From contig NW_026111754.1 of NCBI RefSeq assembly GCF_024679095.1, positions 981,001 to 1,045,000 of the forward strand: 64,000 bases of DNA, read 5' to 3'. Positions 1 through 16,030 of the stretch are shown here, piece by piece (within the stretch, counting starts at the first letter, position 1; each line of letters starts with the position of its first letter). The notes under the pieces were generated by a model. The model had not been told where the DNA came from. It searched no databases and saw only the letters and a list, made by a program, of their open reading frames with translations. This DNA is from Eriocheir sinensis. Its lineage: Eukaryota; Arthropoda; Malacostraca; Decapoda; Varunidae. A program made the position numbers and the translations under genes.

Positions 1-105
<105 letters not shown>

Positions 106-1890
106 CAATAGAAATTGTTTTATGTGTATTTTCCATATTTTTTCAATAAAAATTTACCTTATTGTGTGTGCATTTTGTATATTAATTTATTTACAAATTT
201 AATTATTCTATGTGTATTTTTGTATATGTATTTTAATAAAAATATGTTTTATTTTATGGGTATTTTGCATCTTTATTTTCTTTCAAATTTACATTATTTT
301 ATTGATATTTAGTGTATTTATTTTGATACGATTTTACATTATTCTATGTGTATTTTGTATATATATTTTATAATAATGTACGTTATTTTGTGTATTTGTT
401 TTCATTTCATACAAATTTACATCATTTTATGTGTATTTTGTACATGAACAATACAAATTTAACTAATTATATGTGTATTTTGTATATCTATTTTCATACG
501 AATTGAAACTATTTTTGTGTATTTATGTATATATTTTTATACAAATTTTCGTTATTTCATGTGGATTTTGTATATTTATTTTCCTACATATATACGTTCT
601 TTTATCTGAATTTTGTTTATTTATTTTGATACAAATTTACATTATTTTAGATGTATTTGGTATATATATTTTTAAACCTATTTACATCATTTATATGTAT
701 TTTGTATGTATATTTTCATAGAAATTTACTCTATTTTATGTGAATTCTTATATATATTTTGATACACATTTACATTATTGATGTGTATTTTGCATATCTA
801 TTTAAATACAAATTTTCTTTATTGTGTGTGCATTTTGTATATTTATTTTCATACAAATTCAATTATTTTATGTGTTTTTTTGTATGTATATTTTTATACA
901 AATATGCGTTATTATATGGGTATTTTGCGTCTTTATTTTCATACAAATTTACATTTTTTTAATGATATTCTCTTTATTTATTTTGAAACGATTTTACATT
1001 ATTCTATGTGATTTTTGTATATATATTTTTATACATATTTACATTATTTAATGTATATTTTTTATATATATTTTATGCAAATTTACGTTATTTTATGTGT
1101 ATTTCTTTATATAATTTCATACAATATTACGTTATTTAATGTGTATTTTGTATATGTATTTCAATTCAAATTTGCCTAATTTTATGTGTAGTTTGCATAT
1201 CTATTTTCAAACAAATTTAAAAATTTTTTTACTGTATTTTTGAATATATTTTCATACAAATTTTAGTTATTCTATTTGTATTTTGTATATATATTTTACT
1301 ACAAATATACATTCTTTTATTGGAATTTGGTTTATTGATTTTGATACGAATTTACTTTATTTTATGTGTATTTTGAATATATATTTTTCTACGTATTTAT
1401 ATTATTTTATGTGTATTTTCTATATATATTTTACGTTATTGTATTCGTATATGTTTTGATACAAATTTATATTATTTGATGTGTATCTAGCATATCAATT
1501 TAATGAAAATTTACCTTATTGTATGTGTATTTTGTATATTTATTTTAATACAAATTTAATTATTTTTTGCGTATTTTTGTATATATATTTTTTTTAAATA
1601 TGAGTAATTTTATGGGTATTTTGCATCTTTATTTTCAAAAATGTTTACTTTACATTATTGATATTCTGTATATTTATATTGATACAATTTTACATTATTC
1701 TAGATGTATTTTGTAAATATTTTCCTTACATATTTACATTATTTTATGTGTATTTTGTATATATATTTTTCTACGTATTTACATTATTTTATGTGTATTT
1801 TGTATATATATTTTCATAAAAAATTACGTTATTTTGTTGTGTGTATTCGTATATATTTTGATACAAATTTTATACAAATTTATGTTATTT

Positions 1891-2244
1891 GACCGAGCTG
1901 GTAGCGTACTGGGCCCACATTCACCGCGTTATGGACGACGCGGGTTCGAATCCCCACGCTACCACTCGGATTTTCCAGTCACCGCCGAGTGGCTTAAAAC
2001 TATCCACATGATGTCCTGAAGACCACCCATCAACCCGGACTCTAGAGGAAGCCGTCCAAGCGAATCAAGAACGAGTTCCGGGGGGCAGCATGAGCCAATG
2101 CAGGATGGCGCCACTATAAACACTCGCCTGCGCCAGAACGGGCTGGGCCGACCATCAGGCCCCACCTGGAAGAAGCCTTGGCCCGACCATCAGGCCCCAC
2201 CAGGAAGATGCCTACCGGCGCTACAGGCAACGACGTACAAAAAA
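1891..2244 (+). mobile_element. tRNA-derived SINE, forward copy, 5' end diverged
   Basis: A GC-balanced island in the AT-rich array. The head resembles a tRNA: an A-box-like ACCGAGCTGG at about 1892-1901 and a perfect RNA polymerase III B box GGTTCGAATCC at 1943-1953. The body is unrelated to tRNA and contains a short direct duplication around GACCATCAGGCCCCACC (about 2149-2210). It ends in a short A-run at about 2238-2244. The same ~350-bp sequence lies inverted at 22220-22582, which shows a dispersed family. Compared with that copy the first bases are changed (TGACC instead of TGGCC), so this copy is probably 5' truncated. The family name is unknown to me. Confidence 0.85.
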
Positions 2245-2519
2245 TTTGAATATATATTTTCATACTAATTTATATTATTTAATGTGTATTTTTACATATA
2301 TTTCATTACAAATTTACCTTATTTTATGTTTATTTTGTATATTTATTTCATTCAATTTTAAATTATTTTATGTGTATATTTGTATTTGTATTTAGGATAT
2401 TTTCTGTGTATTTTCTATATATATTTTCATCCAAAATTACATTATTTTATTGGTATTTTGTTAATTTAATTCGATACGGGTTTAGATATTTTCATAGGTA
2501 TTTTGTATATATATTTTTA

Positions 2520-4654
2520 TACTCATTTACATTATCTAATGTGTGTTTTGTATATATATTTTTATGCAAATTTACTTTATTTTATGTGCATTTTTGTATA
2601 TATATTTTTATAGAAATTTGTTTTATTTTATGTGTATTTTGTATATGTTTTCTGACACAAATTTACATTATTTTATTGGTATTTTGTTTATTTATTTTGT
2701 TACGAATTTTATGATTACATGTGTATTTTGTACATATTTTTTTATACATATTTACTTTATTTAATGTGTATTTTGTTTATATATTTTTAAACAAATTTAC
2801 TTTATTATATGTGTATTTGTATAAATATTTTGATATAAACTTACATTATTTTATGTATTTTGTATATATATTTCAATTCAAATTTTGCTTATTTTATGTG
2901 TACTTTGTATATCTATTTCCATACAAATTTAATTACTTTTGTGTATTTTTGTATATAGTTTTATATAAATCTACGTTATTTTATGTGTATTTTGAATATT
3001 TATATTTATATAAATACACATTCTTTTATTGGTATTTTGTTTATTTATATTTATACGAATTTACATTATTTTATTTGTATTTTGTATAAATTTTTTATAC
3101 GTATTTACTTCATTTTATGTATTTTTTGTATATTGATTTATACTGAAATCTACGTTATTTTATGTGTATTCGTATATATATTTTGAAACAAATTTACATT
3201 GTTTTATATGTATTTTGCATATCTATTTCAATACAAATTTACCTTATTGTATGTGCATTTTGTATATTTATTTTAATCCAAATTCAAATATTTTATGTGT
3301 GTTTTGGTATATATATATTTTTTTTAAATGCGTTATTTTATGGGTATTTTGAATCTTAATTTTCATACAAATTTACATAATTTTAAAATATTCTGTGTAT
3401 TTATTATGATACGATTTTACATTATTCTATTTGTGTTTTGTATCTATTTTTTTATACATATTTACATCATTTAATGTGTATTTTGTATATATATTATATA
3501 CAAATTTACATTATTTTAAGTGTATTTGTTTATATATTTTCATTCAAATTTACATTATTTTAAGTGTATTTTGTGTATGTATTTAAATACAAATTTACCT
3601 AATTTTATGTGTATTTTGTATATCTATTTTCATACAAATTAAAATTATTTGTGTGTATTTTTGTACATAGTTTTATACAAATTTAGGTTATTTTATGTTC
3701 GCATTTACATTATTTAATGTGTGTTTTGTAGGTATATCTTTATGCAAATTTACTTTATTTTATGTGCATTTTTGTGCATATATTTTTATAGAAATTTGCG
3801 TTATTTTATGTGTATTTGTATGTTTTCTCATACAAATTCACATTATTTTATTGCTATTTTATTTATTTATTTTGATACGAATTACATGATTATATGCGTA
3901 TTTTGTACATATTTTTTATACGTATTTACATTATTTAATGTGTATTTTGTTCATATCTTTTTACACAAATTTAGGTTATTATATGTATTTGTATAAATAT
4001 TTTGATACAACTTTACATTATTTTATGTATTTTGTAGATACATTTCAATTCAAATTCAGCTTGTTTTATCTGTATTTTATATATCTAATTTCATTCAAAT
4101 TTAATTACTTCTTTGTATTTTTGTACATTGTTTTATACAAATTTACGTTATTTTATGTGTATTTTGTATATTTATATTTATACAAATACACATTCTTTTA
4201 TTGGTATTTTGTTTATTTATTTTGATACGAATTTACATTATTTTATGTGTATTTTGTATACATTTTTTTATACGTATTTACTTCATTTTATGTGTATTTT
4301 GTACATATTTTTATAGAAATCTACGTTATTTTATGTGTATTCGTATATATTTTTAAACAAACTTACATTGTTTTATATGTATTTTGCATATCTATTTCAA
4401 TACAAATTTACCTTATTGTATGTGCATTTTGTATATTTTATTTTAATCCAAATTCAAATATTTTATGTGTATTTTGGTATATATATTTTTTTAAAAAAAT
4501 GCGTTATTTTATGGGTATTTTGCATCTTAATTTTCATACAAATTTACATAATTTTAAAATATTCTGTGTATTTATTTTGATACGATTTTACATTATTCTA
4601 TTTGTGTTTTGTAGATATTTTTTTATACATAGTTACATCATTTAATGTGTATTT

Positions 4655-4742
<88 letters not shown>

Positions 4743-4875
4743 ATACAAATTTACATTATTTTAAGTGTATTTGTTTATATATTTTTTTTCAAATTTACAT
4801 TATTTTAAGTGTATTTTGTATATGTATTTAAATTCAAATTTACCTAATTTTATGTGTATTTTGTATATTTATTTT
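2520..4875 (+). repeat. Tandem 1.18-kb higher-order repeat, two copies
   Basis: The segment from about 2520 to 3697 is repeated at about 3698-4875. Anchors include TATGCAAATTTACTTTATTT near 2562 and again near 3740 (offset 1178), and the run of variants with TTTTAATCCAAATTC near 3270 and 4443. The copies are diverged by scattered substitutions and small indels. A (TA)n tract is expanded only in the second copy. Confidence 0.75.
4658..4738. repeat. (TA)n microsatellite
   Basis: About 80 bp of TA inside a satellite monomer, replacing the short TATATATA that other monomers carry at this place. Confidence 0.95.
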
Positions 4876-7256
4876 CAAACAAATTTAATTACTTCTTTGT
4901 ATTTTTGTACATAGTTTTCTACAAATTTACTTTATTTTATGTGTATTTTGTATATTTATATTTATACAAATACACATTCTTTTATTGGTATTTTGTATAT
5001 TTATTTTGATACGAATTTACATTATTTTATGTGTTTTTTGTATACATTTTTTCATACGTATTTACATCATTTTATATGTATTTTGTATATATTTTTATAG
5101 AAATCTACGTTATTTTATGTGTATTCGAATATATATTTTGAAACAAATTTACATTGTTTTATATGTATTTTGCATATCCATTTCAATACAAATTTACCTT
5201 ATTGTATGTGCATTTTGTATATTTATTTTAATACAGATTTTAATATTTTATGTGTATTTTGGTATATATTTTTTTATAAAAAATGCATTATTTTATGGGT
5301 ATTTTGCATCTTTTATTTTCAAATTTACATTATTTTATTAATATTTTGTGAATTTGATACTATTTTACATTATTCTATTTGTGTTTTGTATATATTTTTT
5401 TCATTCATATTTGCATTATTTAATGTGTATTTTGTATATATATTTCATACAAATTTACGTTATTTAAAGTGTATTTGTTTATATATTTTCATTCAAATTT
5501 ACATTATTTTATGTGTATTTTTTATAGAGTTTTATGCAAATTTACAATATTTTATGAGTATTTTGTGTATATATTTTCATACAAATACACATTCTTTTAC
5601 TGATATTTTGTTTATTGGTTTATTTATTTATAAATTACATTATTCTATTTGTGTTTTGTATAGATTTTTTTATACATATTTACATTATTTAATGAGTTTT
5701 TTGTATAAATATTTTATACAAATTTACGTTAATTTAAGTGTATTTGTTTATTTATTTTCATTCAAATTTACATTATTTTATGTGTGTTTTGTATATGTAT
5801 TTCAATACAAATTTATTTAACTTTATGTGTATTTTGTATATTTATTTTCATCCAAATTTAAATTATTTTTGTGTATATTTGTATATAGTTTTATACAAAT
5901 TTACGTTATTTTATGTGTATTTTGTATATGTATTTTCATACAAATACCCATTCTTTTATTGATATTTTGTTTATTTATTTTGACACGAATTTACATTATT
6001 TAATGTGTATTTTGTGTATATATTTTTTATACGTATTTACTTCATTTCATGTGTATTTTGTATGTATATTTCTATAGAAATCTACGTTATTTTTTGTGTA
6101 TTCGTATGTATATTTTCAAACAAATCTACATTATTTTATGTGTATTTTGAATATATATTTCATTACAAATTTGCCTTATTTTTTTTTTTTATATCTATTT
6201 ACATTCAAATTCAAATTATTTTATGTGTATATATTTATTTGTATTTACGTAGTTTTTTGTGTATTTTCTATATATATTTTCATTCAAAATGACATTATTT
6301 TATCGGTATTTTGTTTATTTATTTCGATACGAATTTAGATTATTTCATGTGTATTTTCTATACATATTTTTACACGCATTTACATTATTTAATGTGTGTT
6401 TTGTATATACATTTTTTATACAATTTTACTTCATTTTATGTGCATATGTGTTGTTGTTTTTATACAAATTTACACTATTTTAAGTGTATGCTGTACTTTT
6501 TTTATTACAAATTTGCCTTATTTTAAGTGTATTTTGTTTATTTATTTTTATACAAATTTAAAGTATTTGATGTGCGTTTTTGTATATATATTTTTATAGA
6601 AATTTGTGTTATTTTATGGGTATTTTGTATATATTTTTTCATACAAATCTACATTTTTTGATTATTATTATGTTTATGTATTTTGATACGAATTTACATT
6701 ATTATATGTGTATTTTGTATGTATTTTGTGGACATATTTTCATTTTTTAATGTGTATTTTCTATATATATTTTAAAACAAATTTACGTTATTTTAAGCGC
6801 ATATGTCTAATTATTTTGATACAAATATACATTATTTTATGTATTTTTTATATATATTTCAATACAAATTTATTTTATTTTATATATATTTTGTATATCT
6901 ATTTTCATACAAATTTAAATTACTTTTGTGTATTTTTGTATATAGTCTTGTACAAATTTATGTTATTTTATGTGTATTTTGTATGTTTATTTTCATACAA
7001 ATTCACATTCTTCTATTGGTATTTTCTTTATTTATTTTGGTACGAATTTACATTATTTTATGTGTATTTTGTATATATATTTTTATACGTATTTACATCA
7101 TTTTATATGTATTTTTTTACATATTTTTATAGAAATTTACGCTTTTTTATGTTTATTCGTATATATATTCTGTGTGTTTTGCATATCTATTTCAATACAA
7201 ATTTACCATATTGTATGTGTATTTTGTATATTTATTTTAATACAAATTTAATTATT

Positions 7257-7370
<114 letters not shown>

Positions 7371-7412
7371 TGTTCTATGTGTATTTGTATATATTTTTAT
7401 TTACATATCTAA

Positions 7413-7542
<130 letters not shown>

Positions 7543-8559
7543 GTTACTTTATGTCTATTTGTTTTTATATTTTCATACAAATTTACATTATTTTATGTGT
7601 ATTTTGTATATATATTTTTATTCGTATTTACATCATTTTATTTGTATTTTACGTTATTTTTTGAGTTTTCGTATACATATTTTAATACAAATCTACATTA
7701 TTTGATGTGTATTTTGCATATCTATTTCAATACAAATTTATCTTATTGTATGTGCATTTTGTATATTTATTTCAATACAAATTTAATTATTTTATGTGTA
7801 TTTTTGTATATATATATATTTATAAAAATATGTTTTTTTTAGTGGGTATGTTGCATCTTTATTTTCATAGAAATTTATATTAGTTTATTGATATTCTGTT
7901 CATTTATTTTGATACGATTCTACATTATTTTATGTGTATTTTTTATATATATTTTTATACACTTCTCCATTATTTAATATGTATTTTGTATATATATTTT
8001 ATACAAATTTACGTTATTTTCTGTGTATTTGTTGATATATTTTGACACAAATTTACAATATCTTATGGGTATTTTGTATATATATTTCAAATTTATGTTA
8101 TGTGTATTTTGTAAATTTATTTTCATTCAAATATATATTATTTTATTGGTATTTTGTTGGTTTATTTTGATACGAGCTTACATTATTTTATATGTAGTTT
8201 TTATATATATTTTTATACGCATTTACATTATTTAATATTTATTTTGAATATATATTTTTATACAAATTCATGTTATTTTATGTGTATTTGTATATATATT
8301 TTCATACAAATTTACATTATTTTATGTGTTTTTTGAAAATATATTTCATTACAAATTTACCTTATTTCATGTTTATTTTGATTATTAATTTCATTCAATT
8401 TAAAATTATTTCATGTGTATATTTGTATTTGTATTTAAGTTATTTTATGTGTATTTTTTATATATATTTTCATCCAAAATTACATTATTTTATTGGTATT
8501 TTGTTAAATTAATTCGATACGAATTTAGATTATTTGATAGTTATTTTGTATAACTATTT

Positions 8560-8600
8560 TATGTGCATTTTTGTACATAAATAATGTAAATTTGTATCAA
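8560..8600. other. Orientation switch of the satellite array
   Basis: Left of about 8580 the monomers read ATGTGCATTTTTGTACATA on the + strand. From about 8581 the array reads AATAATGTAAATTTGTATC, which is the same monomer on the - strand, and stays so to 30272. The two sides are at different points of the higher-order unit, so this is not a simple perfect palindrome. An inversion breakpoint, or a misassembly, would explain it. Confidence 0.85.
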
Positions 8601-11600
8601 AATATATATACGAATACACATAAAATAGAATAAATTTCTATGAAAATATACATACAAAATACATATATAATGATATAAATAAGTATAAAAATATATATAC
8701 CAAATACACCTAAAATAATGTAAATTCGTATCAAAATAAGTAAACAATATTCCGATAAAAGAACGTATATTTGTAGGAAAATAAATATGCAAAATACCCA
8801 TAAAATAACGAAAATTTGTATAAAAATATATACAAAAAAAAAACACAAAAATAATTTAAATTTGTATGAAAATAGATATACAAAATACACATGTAATTAG
8901 TTAAATTTGTATTTAAATACATGTAAAAAATACACATAAAATAAGGGTAATATGAATGAAATGAAAACAAATACACATAAAATAACGGACATATGTATAA
9001 AATATTAATACAAAATACTCATAGAATAATGTAAAATCGTATAAAAATAAATACACAGAATATCAATAAAATAATGTAAATTTCTATGAAAATAAACATG
9101 CTAAATACCCATAAAATAATGCATATTTTTTTTAAAAATACATATACAAAAATACACATAGAATAATTAAATTTGTATTAAAATTAATATACAAAATGCA
9201 CATACAATAAGGTAAATTTGTATAGAAAAAATATGCAAAATACACATAAAAAAGTGTAAATTTGTTTCAAAATATGTATACGAATACATATAAAATAACG
9301 CAGATTTCTATAGAAATATATATACAAAATACACATGAAATGATGTAAATACGTATAAAAATATATATACAAAATCCACATTAAATAATGTAAATTCGCA
9401 TCAAAATAAATAAACAAAATATCAATAAAAGAATGTGTATTTGTATGAAAATAGATATACAAAATACACATAAAATAACCTAAATTTGTATAAAGCTATA
9501 AAAAAATACACAAAAATAATTTAAATTTATATGAAAATAAATATAAAAAATATACATAAAATTAGGAAAACTTGTATTGAAATACATATACAAAATACAC
9601 ATAAAATAATGTAAATTCGAATAAAAATACATTTACAAATACACTTTAAATAACGTAAATTTGTATAAAATATATATACAAAATACAAATTAAATAATGT
9701 AAATATGTATAAAAAAATATATACAAAACACAAATAGAATAATGCAGAATCGTGTCAAAATAAATACAGAGAATATTAATAAAATAATGTAAATTTGTAT
9801 GAAAATAATAAAGCAAAATACCCATAAAATAACGCATTTAAAAAAAAAAAATATGTGTACTAAAATACACATACAAAATTTAATTTTTATTGAAATAAAT
9901 ATAAAAAATACACATAAAATAAGGTAAATTTATATTGAAATAGATATGCAAAATACATATAAAACAATGTAAATTTGTTTCAAAATATATATACGAATAC
10001 ACATAAAATAACGTAGATTTCTATAAAAATATATATACAAAATACACATAAAATGAAGTAGATAAGTATAAAAATATGTATACAAAATACACATGAAATA
10101 ATGTAAATTCGTATCAAAATAAAAAAACAAAATACTAATAAAAGAATGTGTATTTGTATAAATATAAATATACAAAATACACATTAAAATAACGAAATTT
10201 ATATAAAACTATATACAAAAATACACAAGTAATTAAATTTGTATGAAAATAGATATACAAAATACACACAAAATAAGCTAAATTTCAGTTGAAATATATA
10301 TACAAAATACATAATACAAAGTAAATTTGTATCAGAATATTTATTCAAATACACATATATTAACGTAAATTTGTATAAAAATATATAAACAAAATTCACA
10401 TTAAATAATGTAAATACGTAAAAAAAAATATGTACAAGATACACATATAATCATGTAATTCGTATCAAAATGAATAAACAAAATACCAATAAAATAATGC
10501 AAATTTGTATGAGAAAACATATATAAAATACATATAAAATAACACAAATTTCTATAAAAATATATGTACAAAAATGCACATCAAATAAATTTGCATAAAA
10601 ATATATATACAAAACACACATTAGATAATGCAAATGAGTATAAAAATATGTATACAAAATATTTATGAAATAATCTAAAATCGTATCGAGTTTAATTAAG
10701 AAAATACCAATAAAATAATGTAATTTTGGATGAAAATATATATCGAAAATATACATACAATAACATAAATACAAATACATATATACACATAAAATAATTT
10801 AAAATTGAATGAAATAAATATACAAAATAAATATAAAATAAGGTAAATTTGTAATGAAATATATGTAAAAATACACATAAAATAATGAAAATTTGTATGA
10901 AAATATATATACAAATACACATAAAATAACATGAATTTGTATAAAATTTGTATCAAGATATATATGAATACACACAATAAAATAACGTATATGTAACGTA
11001 AATAATGAAAATGTATTTACAAAATACACATAAAATAATTTAAATACGTAGAAAAATATATATACAAAAATACACATAAAATAATGTAAATTCGTATCAA
11101 AAGAAATAAACAAAATTACAATAAAAAAATGAATATTTCTAGGAAAATATATATACAAAACACAAATAAAATAACTTAAATTTGTATAAAAATATATACA
11201 AAAATACGCAAAAATAAACTAAATTTGTTTGAAAATAGATATGCAAAATACACATAAAATTAATCAAATTTGTATTCAAATACATATACAAAATAAACAT
11301 AAAATAATATAAATCTGTATGAAAAAATATAAACAACTACACATAGAATAATGTAAATTTGTATAAAATATTTTTGCAATATACACATTAAATAATGTAA
11401 ATATGTATAAAAAAATATATACAAAAAGCAAATAGAATAATGTAAAATCGTATCAAAATAAATACACAGAATATTAATAAAATAATGTAAATTTGTATGA
11501 AAATAAAGATGCAAAATTCCCATAAAATAGCGATTTTTTTTTTAAGTATATATACCAAAATACACATAAAATATTTAAATTTCTATTGAAATAAATATAC

Positions 11601-13403
11601 AAAATGCACATACAATAAGGTAAATTTGTATTGAAAGAGATATGCAAAAATACATATAAAACAATGTAATTTTTTTTCAAAATATATGTACGAATACATA
11701 TAAAATAACGTAGATTTCTATAAAAATATATATACAAAATACACATAAAATTAAGTAAATACGTATAAAAAAAATGTATACAAAATACACATAAAATAAT
11801 GTAAATTCGAATCAAAATAAATAACAAAATAGCAATAAAAGAATGTGTATTTGTATAGAACTATATACAAAAATACACATAAGTAATTAAATTTGAATGA
11901 AAATAGATATACAAAATACACATAAAATAAGCTAAATTTGAATTGAAATATATATACAAAATACATAAAATAATGTAAATTTTTATCAAAATATTTATAC
12001 AAATATACATATAATAACGTAAATTTGTATAAAAATATATAAACAAAATACTCATTAAATACTTTAAATACGTATAAAAGATATGTACAAAATACACATA
12101 TAAGAATGTAATTCGTATCAAAAGAAATAAACAAAATACCAATAAATTAATGTAAATTTGTAAGAGAAAACGTAAACAAAATAAACATAAAATAACGCAA
12201 ATTTCTATAAAAATATATGAACAAAAATGCACATAAAATAAAGTAAATTTGCATATAAATATATACAAAACACACATTAAATAATGTAAATTCGTACATA
12301 AAATAACGTAAATTTGTATAAATCTATATACAAAAATTCACAAAAGTAATTAAATTTGTATGAAAATACATATACAAAATACACATAAAATAAGCTAAAT
12401 TTGAATTGAAATATATATAAAAAATACATAAAATAATGTAAATTTGTATCAAAATATTTATACAAATACACATATAATAATGTAAATTTGTATAAAAATA
12501 TATAAAGAAAATACTCATTAAATACTTTAAATATGTATAAAAAAAATATGTACAAAATACACATATAATAATGTAATTCGTATCAAAATAAGTAAACAAA
12601 ATACCAATAAAATAATGTAAATTTGTATGAGAAAACATATACAAAATACATATAAAATAACGCAAATTTCTCTAAAAATATATGTACAAAAATGCACGTG
12701 AAATAAAGTAAATTTGAATAAAAATATATGTACAAAACACACATTAAATAATGTAAATTCGTATGAAAATATGTATACAAAATACCTATTAAATAATCTA
12801 AATTCGTATCGAATTAAATTAACAAAATACTAATAAAATAATGTAATTATGGATGAAAATATATATAGAAAATACACATAAAATAACCTAAATACAAATA
12901 CATATATACACATAAAATAATTTAAAATTGAATGAAATAAATATACAAAATAAACATAAAATAAGGTAAATTTGTAATGAAATATATGTAAAAAATACAC
13001 ATAAAATAATGTCAATTTGTATGAAAATATCTATACAAATACACATAAAATAACATGAATTTATATAAAAATATATATTCAAAATAAACATTAAATAATG
13101 TAAATGCGTATGAAAATATATATACAAAATACATATAAAATACTGTAAATTCGTATCAAAGTAAATCAACAAAATACCAATAAAATAATATATATTTGAA
13201 TGAAAATAAATTTAGAAAATACACATAACATAACAAAAAATTTTTTTAAATATATACAAAAATACCCAGAAATAATTTGAATTTGTATGAAAATAGATAT
13301 ACAAAATACACTTAAAACTAGGTAAATTTCTTTTGAAATATATATACAAAATACTCATAAGATATTGTAAATTTGTATCAACAAATATTAACAAATACAC
13401 GAA

Positions 13404-13428
13404 ACGTAACGTAACGTACCGTAACGTA
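13404..13428. repeat. (ACGTA)n pentamer, short copy-A allele
   Basis: About four to five imperfect ACGTA units (one CCGTA) arising where the satellite monomer has AACGTAAATTTG. Copy B has a longer, cleaner version at 18941-18972. Confidence 0.9.
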
Positions 13429-15377
13429 AATTTGTATAAAATATATATACAAAATACACATTAAATTAAGGAAAAATGTATAAAAAATATATATACAAAA
13501 TACACATAGAATATTGTAAAATCGAATCAAAATAAATCAACAGAATATCAATAAAATAATGTAAATTTCTATGAAAATAAAGATGCAAAATACACATAAA
13601 ATAACACATATTTGTATAAAAATATATATACAAAATACACATAAAAAAAGGTAAATTCGTATCAAATTCAATAAACTAAATTTCAATAAAAGAATGTATA
13701 TATGTAGGAAAATCAATATACAAAATAATATATAAAAAACCTAAAATTTTTATTAAAATACATACAAAAAAACACAAAAATAGTTTTAATTTGTATGAAA
13801 ATACATATACAAAATCCACATAAAATTAGGTAAATTTGTATTGAAATACATATACAAAATTCACATAAAATAATGTAAATTTGTATGAAAATATATAAAC
13901 AAATAGACATAAAGTAACGTATGTTTGTATAAAATATATATAGAAAATGCACATCAAATAATGTAAATATATAAAATAAAATATATACAAAATACACATA
14001 GAACAATGTAAAATCGTATCAAGATAAATACACAGAATATCAATAAAATAATGTAAAATTGTATGAAAATAAAGATGCAAAATACTCATTAAAAAACCCA
14101 TATTTTTCATAAAAATATATATACAAAAATACACATCGAATAACTAAATTTGTATTAAAATAAATATACAAAATGCACATTCAATATGATAAATTTGAAT
14201 TGATATAGATATGCAAAACATACATCAAACAATGTAAATTTGTTTCAAAATATATATACGAATACACATAAAAAAACGTAAATTTCTATAAAAATACAAA
14301 TAATAAATACACATAAAATTATGTAAATACGTATAAAAATATATATACAAAATACACATAAAATAATGTAAATTCGTACCAAAATAAATAAACAAAATAC
14401 CAATTGAAGAATGTGAATTTGTATGAAAATAAATATACAAAATAAACATAAAATAACGTAAATTTGTATAAAACTATATACAGAAATACACACAAGTAAT
14501 TTAAATTTGTATGAAAATAGATATACAAAATATACATAAAATAAAGTAAATTTGTATTTAAATATATATACAAAATACATAAAATAATGTAAATTTGTAT
14601 CAAAATATTTTTAAGAGATGCGCATAAAATAACGTAAATTTGTTTTAAAATATATAAACAAAATACACATTAAATAATGAAAATACGTATACAATATATA
14701 TACAAAATACAAATATTATAATGTAAATTCGTATCAAAATACGTAGCCAAAATACCAATAAAAAATGTAAATTTCTATGAAAAAAATATACAAAATACAT
14801 TTAAAATAACTCAAATTTCTATAAAAATATATGTACAAAAATGCACCTAAAATAATTTAAATTTGTATGAAAATAAATAAACAAAATACACATAAACAAG
14901 TCAGATTTGTTGTAAAATAAGTACAAAATACACTTAAAATAAAGTTAATTTGTATAAAAAACATCAACACAAATGCACTTAAAATTAAGTATAATTCTAT
15001 AAAAAATATATATACAAAAAACACATTAAATAATGTAAATGCGTATACAAATATGTATAGAAAATACACGTGAAATAATCTAAATTTGAATCAAATAATG
15101 AACAAAATACTGATAAAATAATGTAATTTTGAATGAAAATATATATAAAAAATAACGTAAATACTAATAAATATATACACATGAAATAATTTAAATTTGA
15201 ATGAAAATAAATATAAAAATAAACATATAATAAGGCAAATTTGTAATGAAATATATATACAAAATACAAGTAAAATAATGTAGATTTGTATCAAAATATA
15301 TATACAAATACACGTAAAATAACATAAATTTGTGTAAAAATATATATACAAAATACACGTTAAATAATGTAAATACG

Positions 15378-15497
<120 letters not shown>

Positions 15498-15797
15498 AAT
15501 TACACATAAAACAATGTAAATTCGTATCAAAATAGATCAACAAAATACCAATAAAATAATATACATTTGTGTGAAATTAAATTTACAAAATACATAACAT
15601 AACTAAAATTTGTATTATATCTCTACAAAAAAACAAAGAAATAATTTAAATTTGTATGAAAATAGATATACAAAATACATATAAAATTAGGTAAATTTGT
15701 TTTGAAATATACGTATATACAAAATACCCATAAAATATTGTAAATTTCTATCAAAATATATAAACAAACAAACATAAAATAACGTAAATTTGCATAA

Positions 15798-16030
<233 letters not shown>

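Noticed and set aside
1891..1965. A functional tRNA gene (A and B boxes with CGGGTTCGAATCCCC)
   Set aside because: I could not pair an acceptor stem, and the sequence continues into a repeated ~280-bp body with an A-tail and has a second inverted copy. A tRNA-derived SINE explains it better.
13200..13460. CRISPR-like regularly spaced repeats in the 45-bp array
   Set aside because: No unique spacers; units are contiguous diverged monomers in a eukaryotic context.
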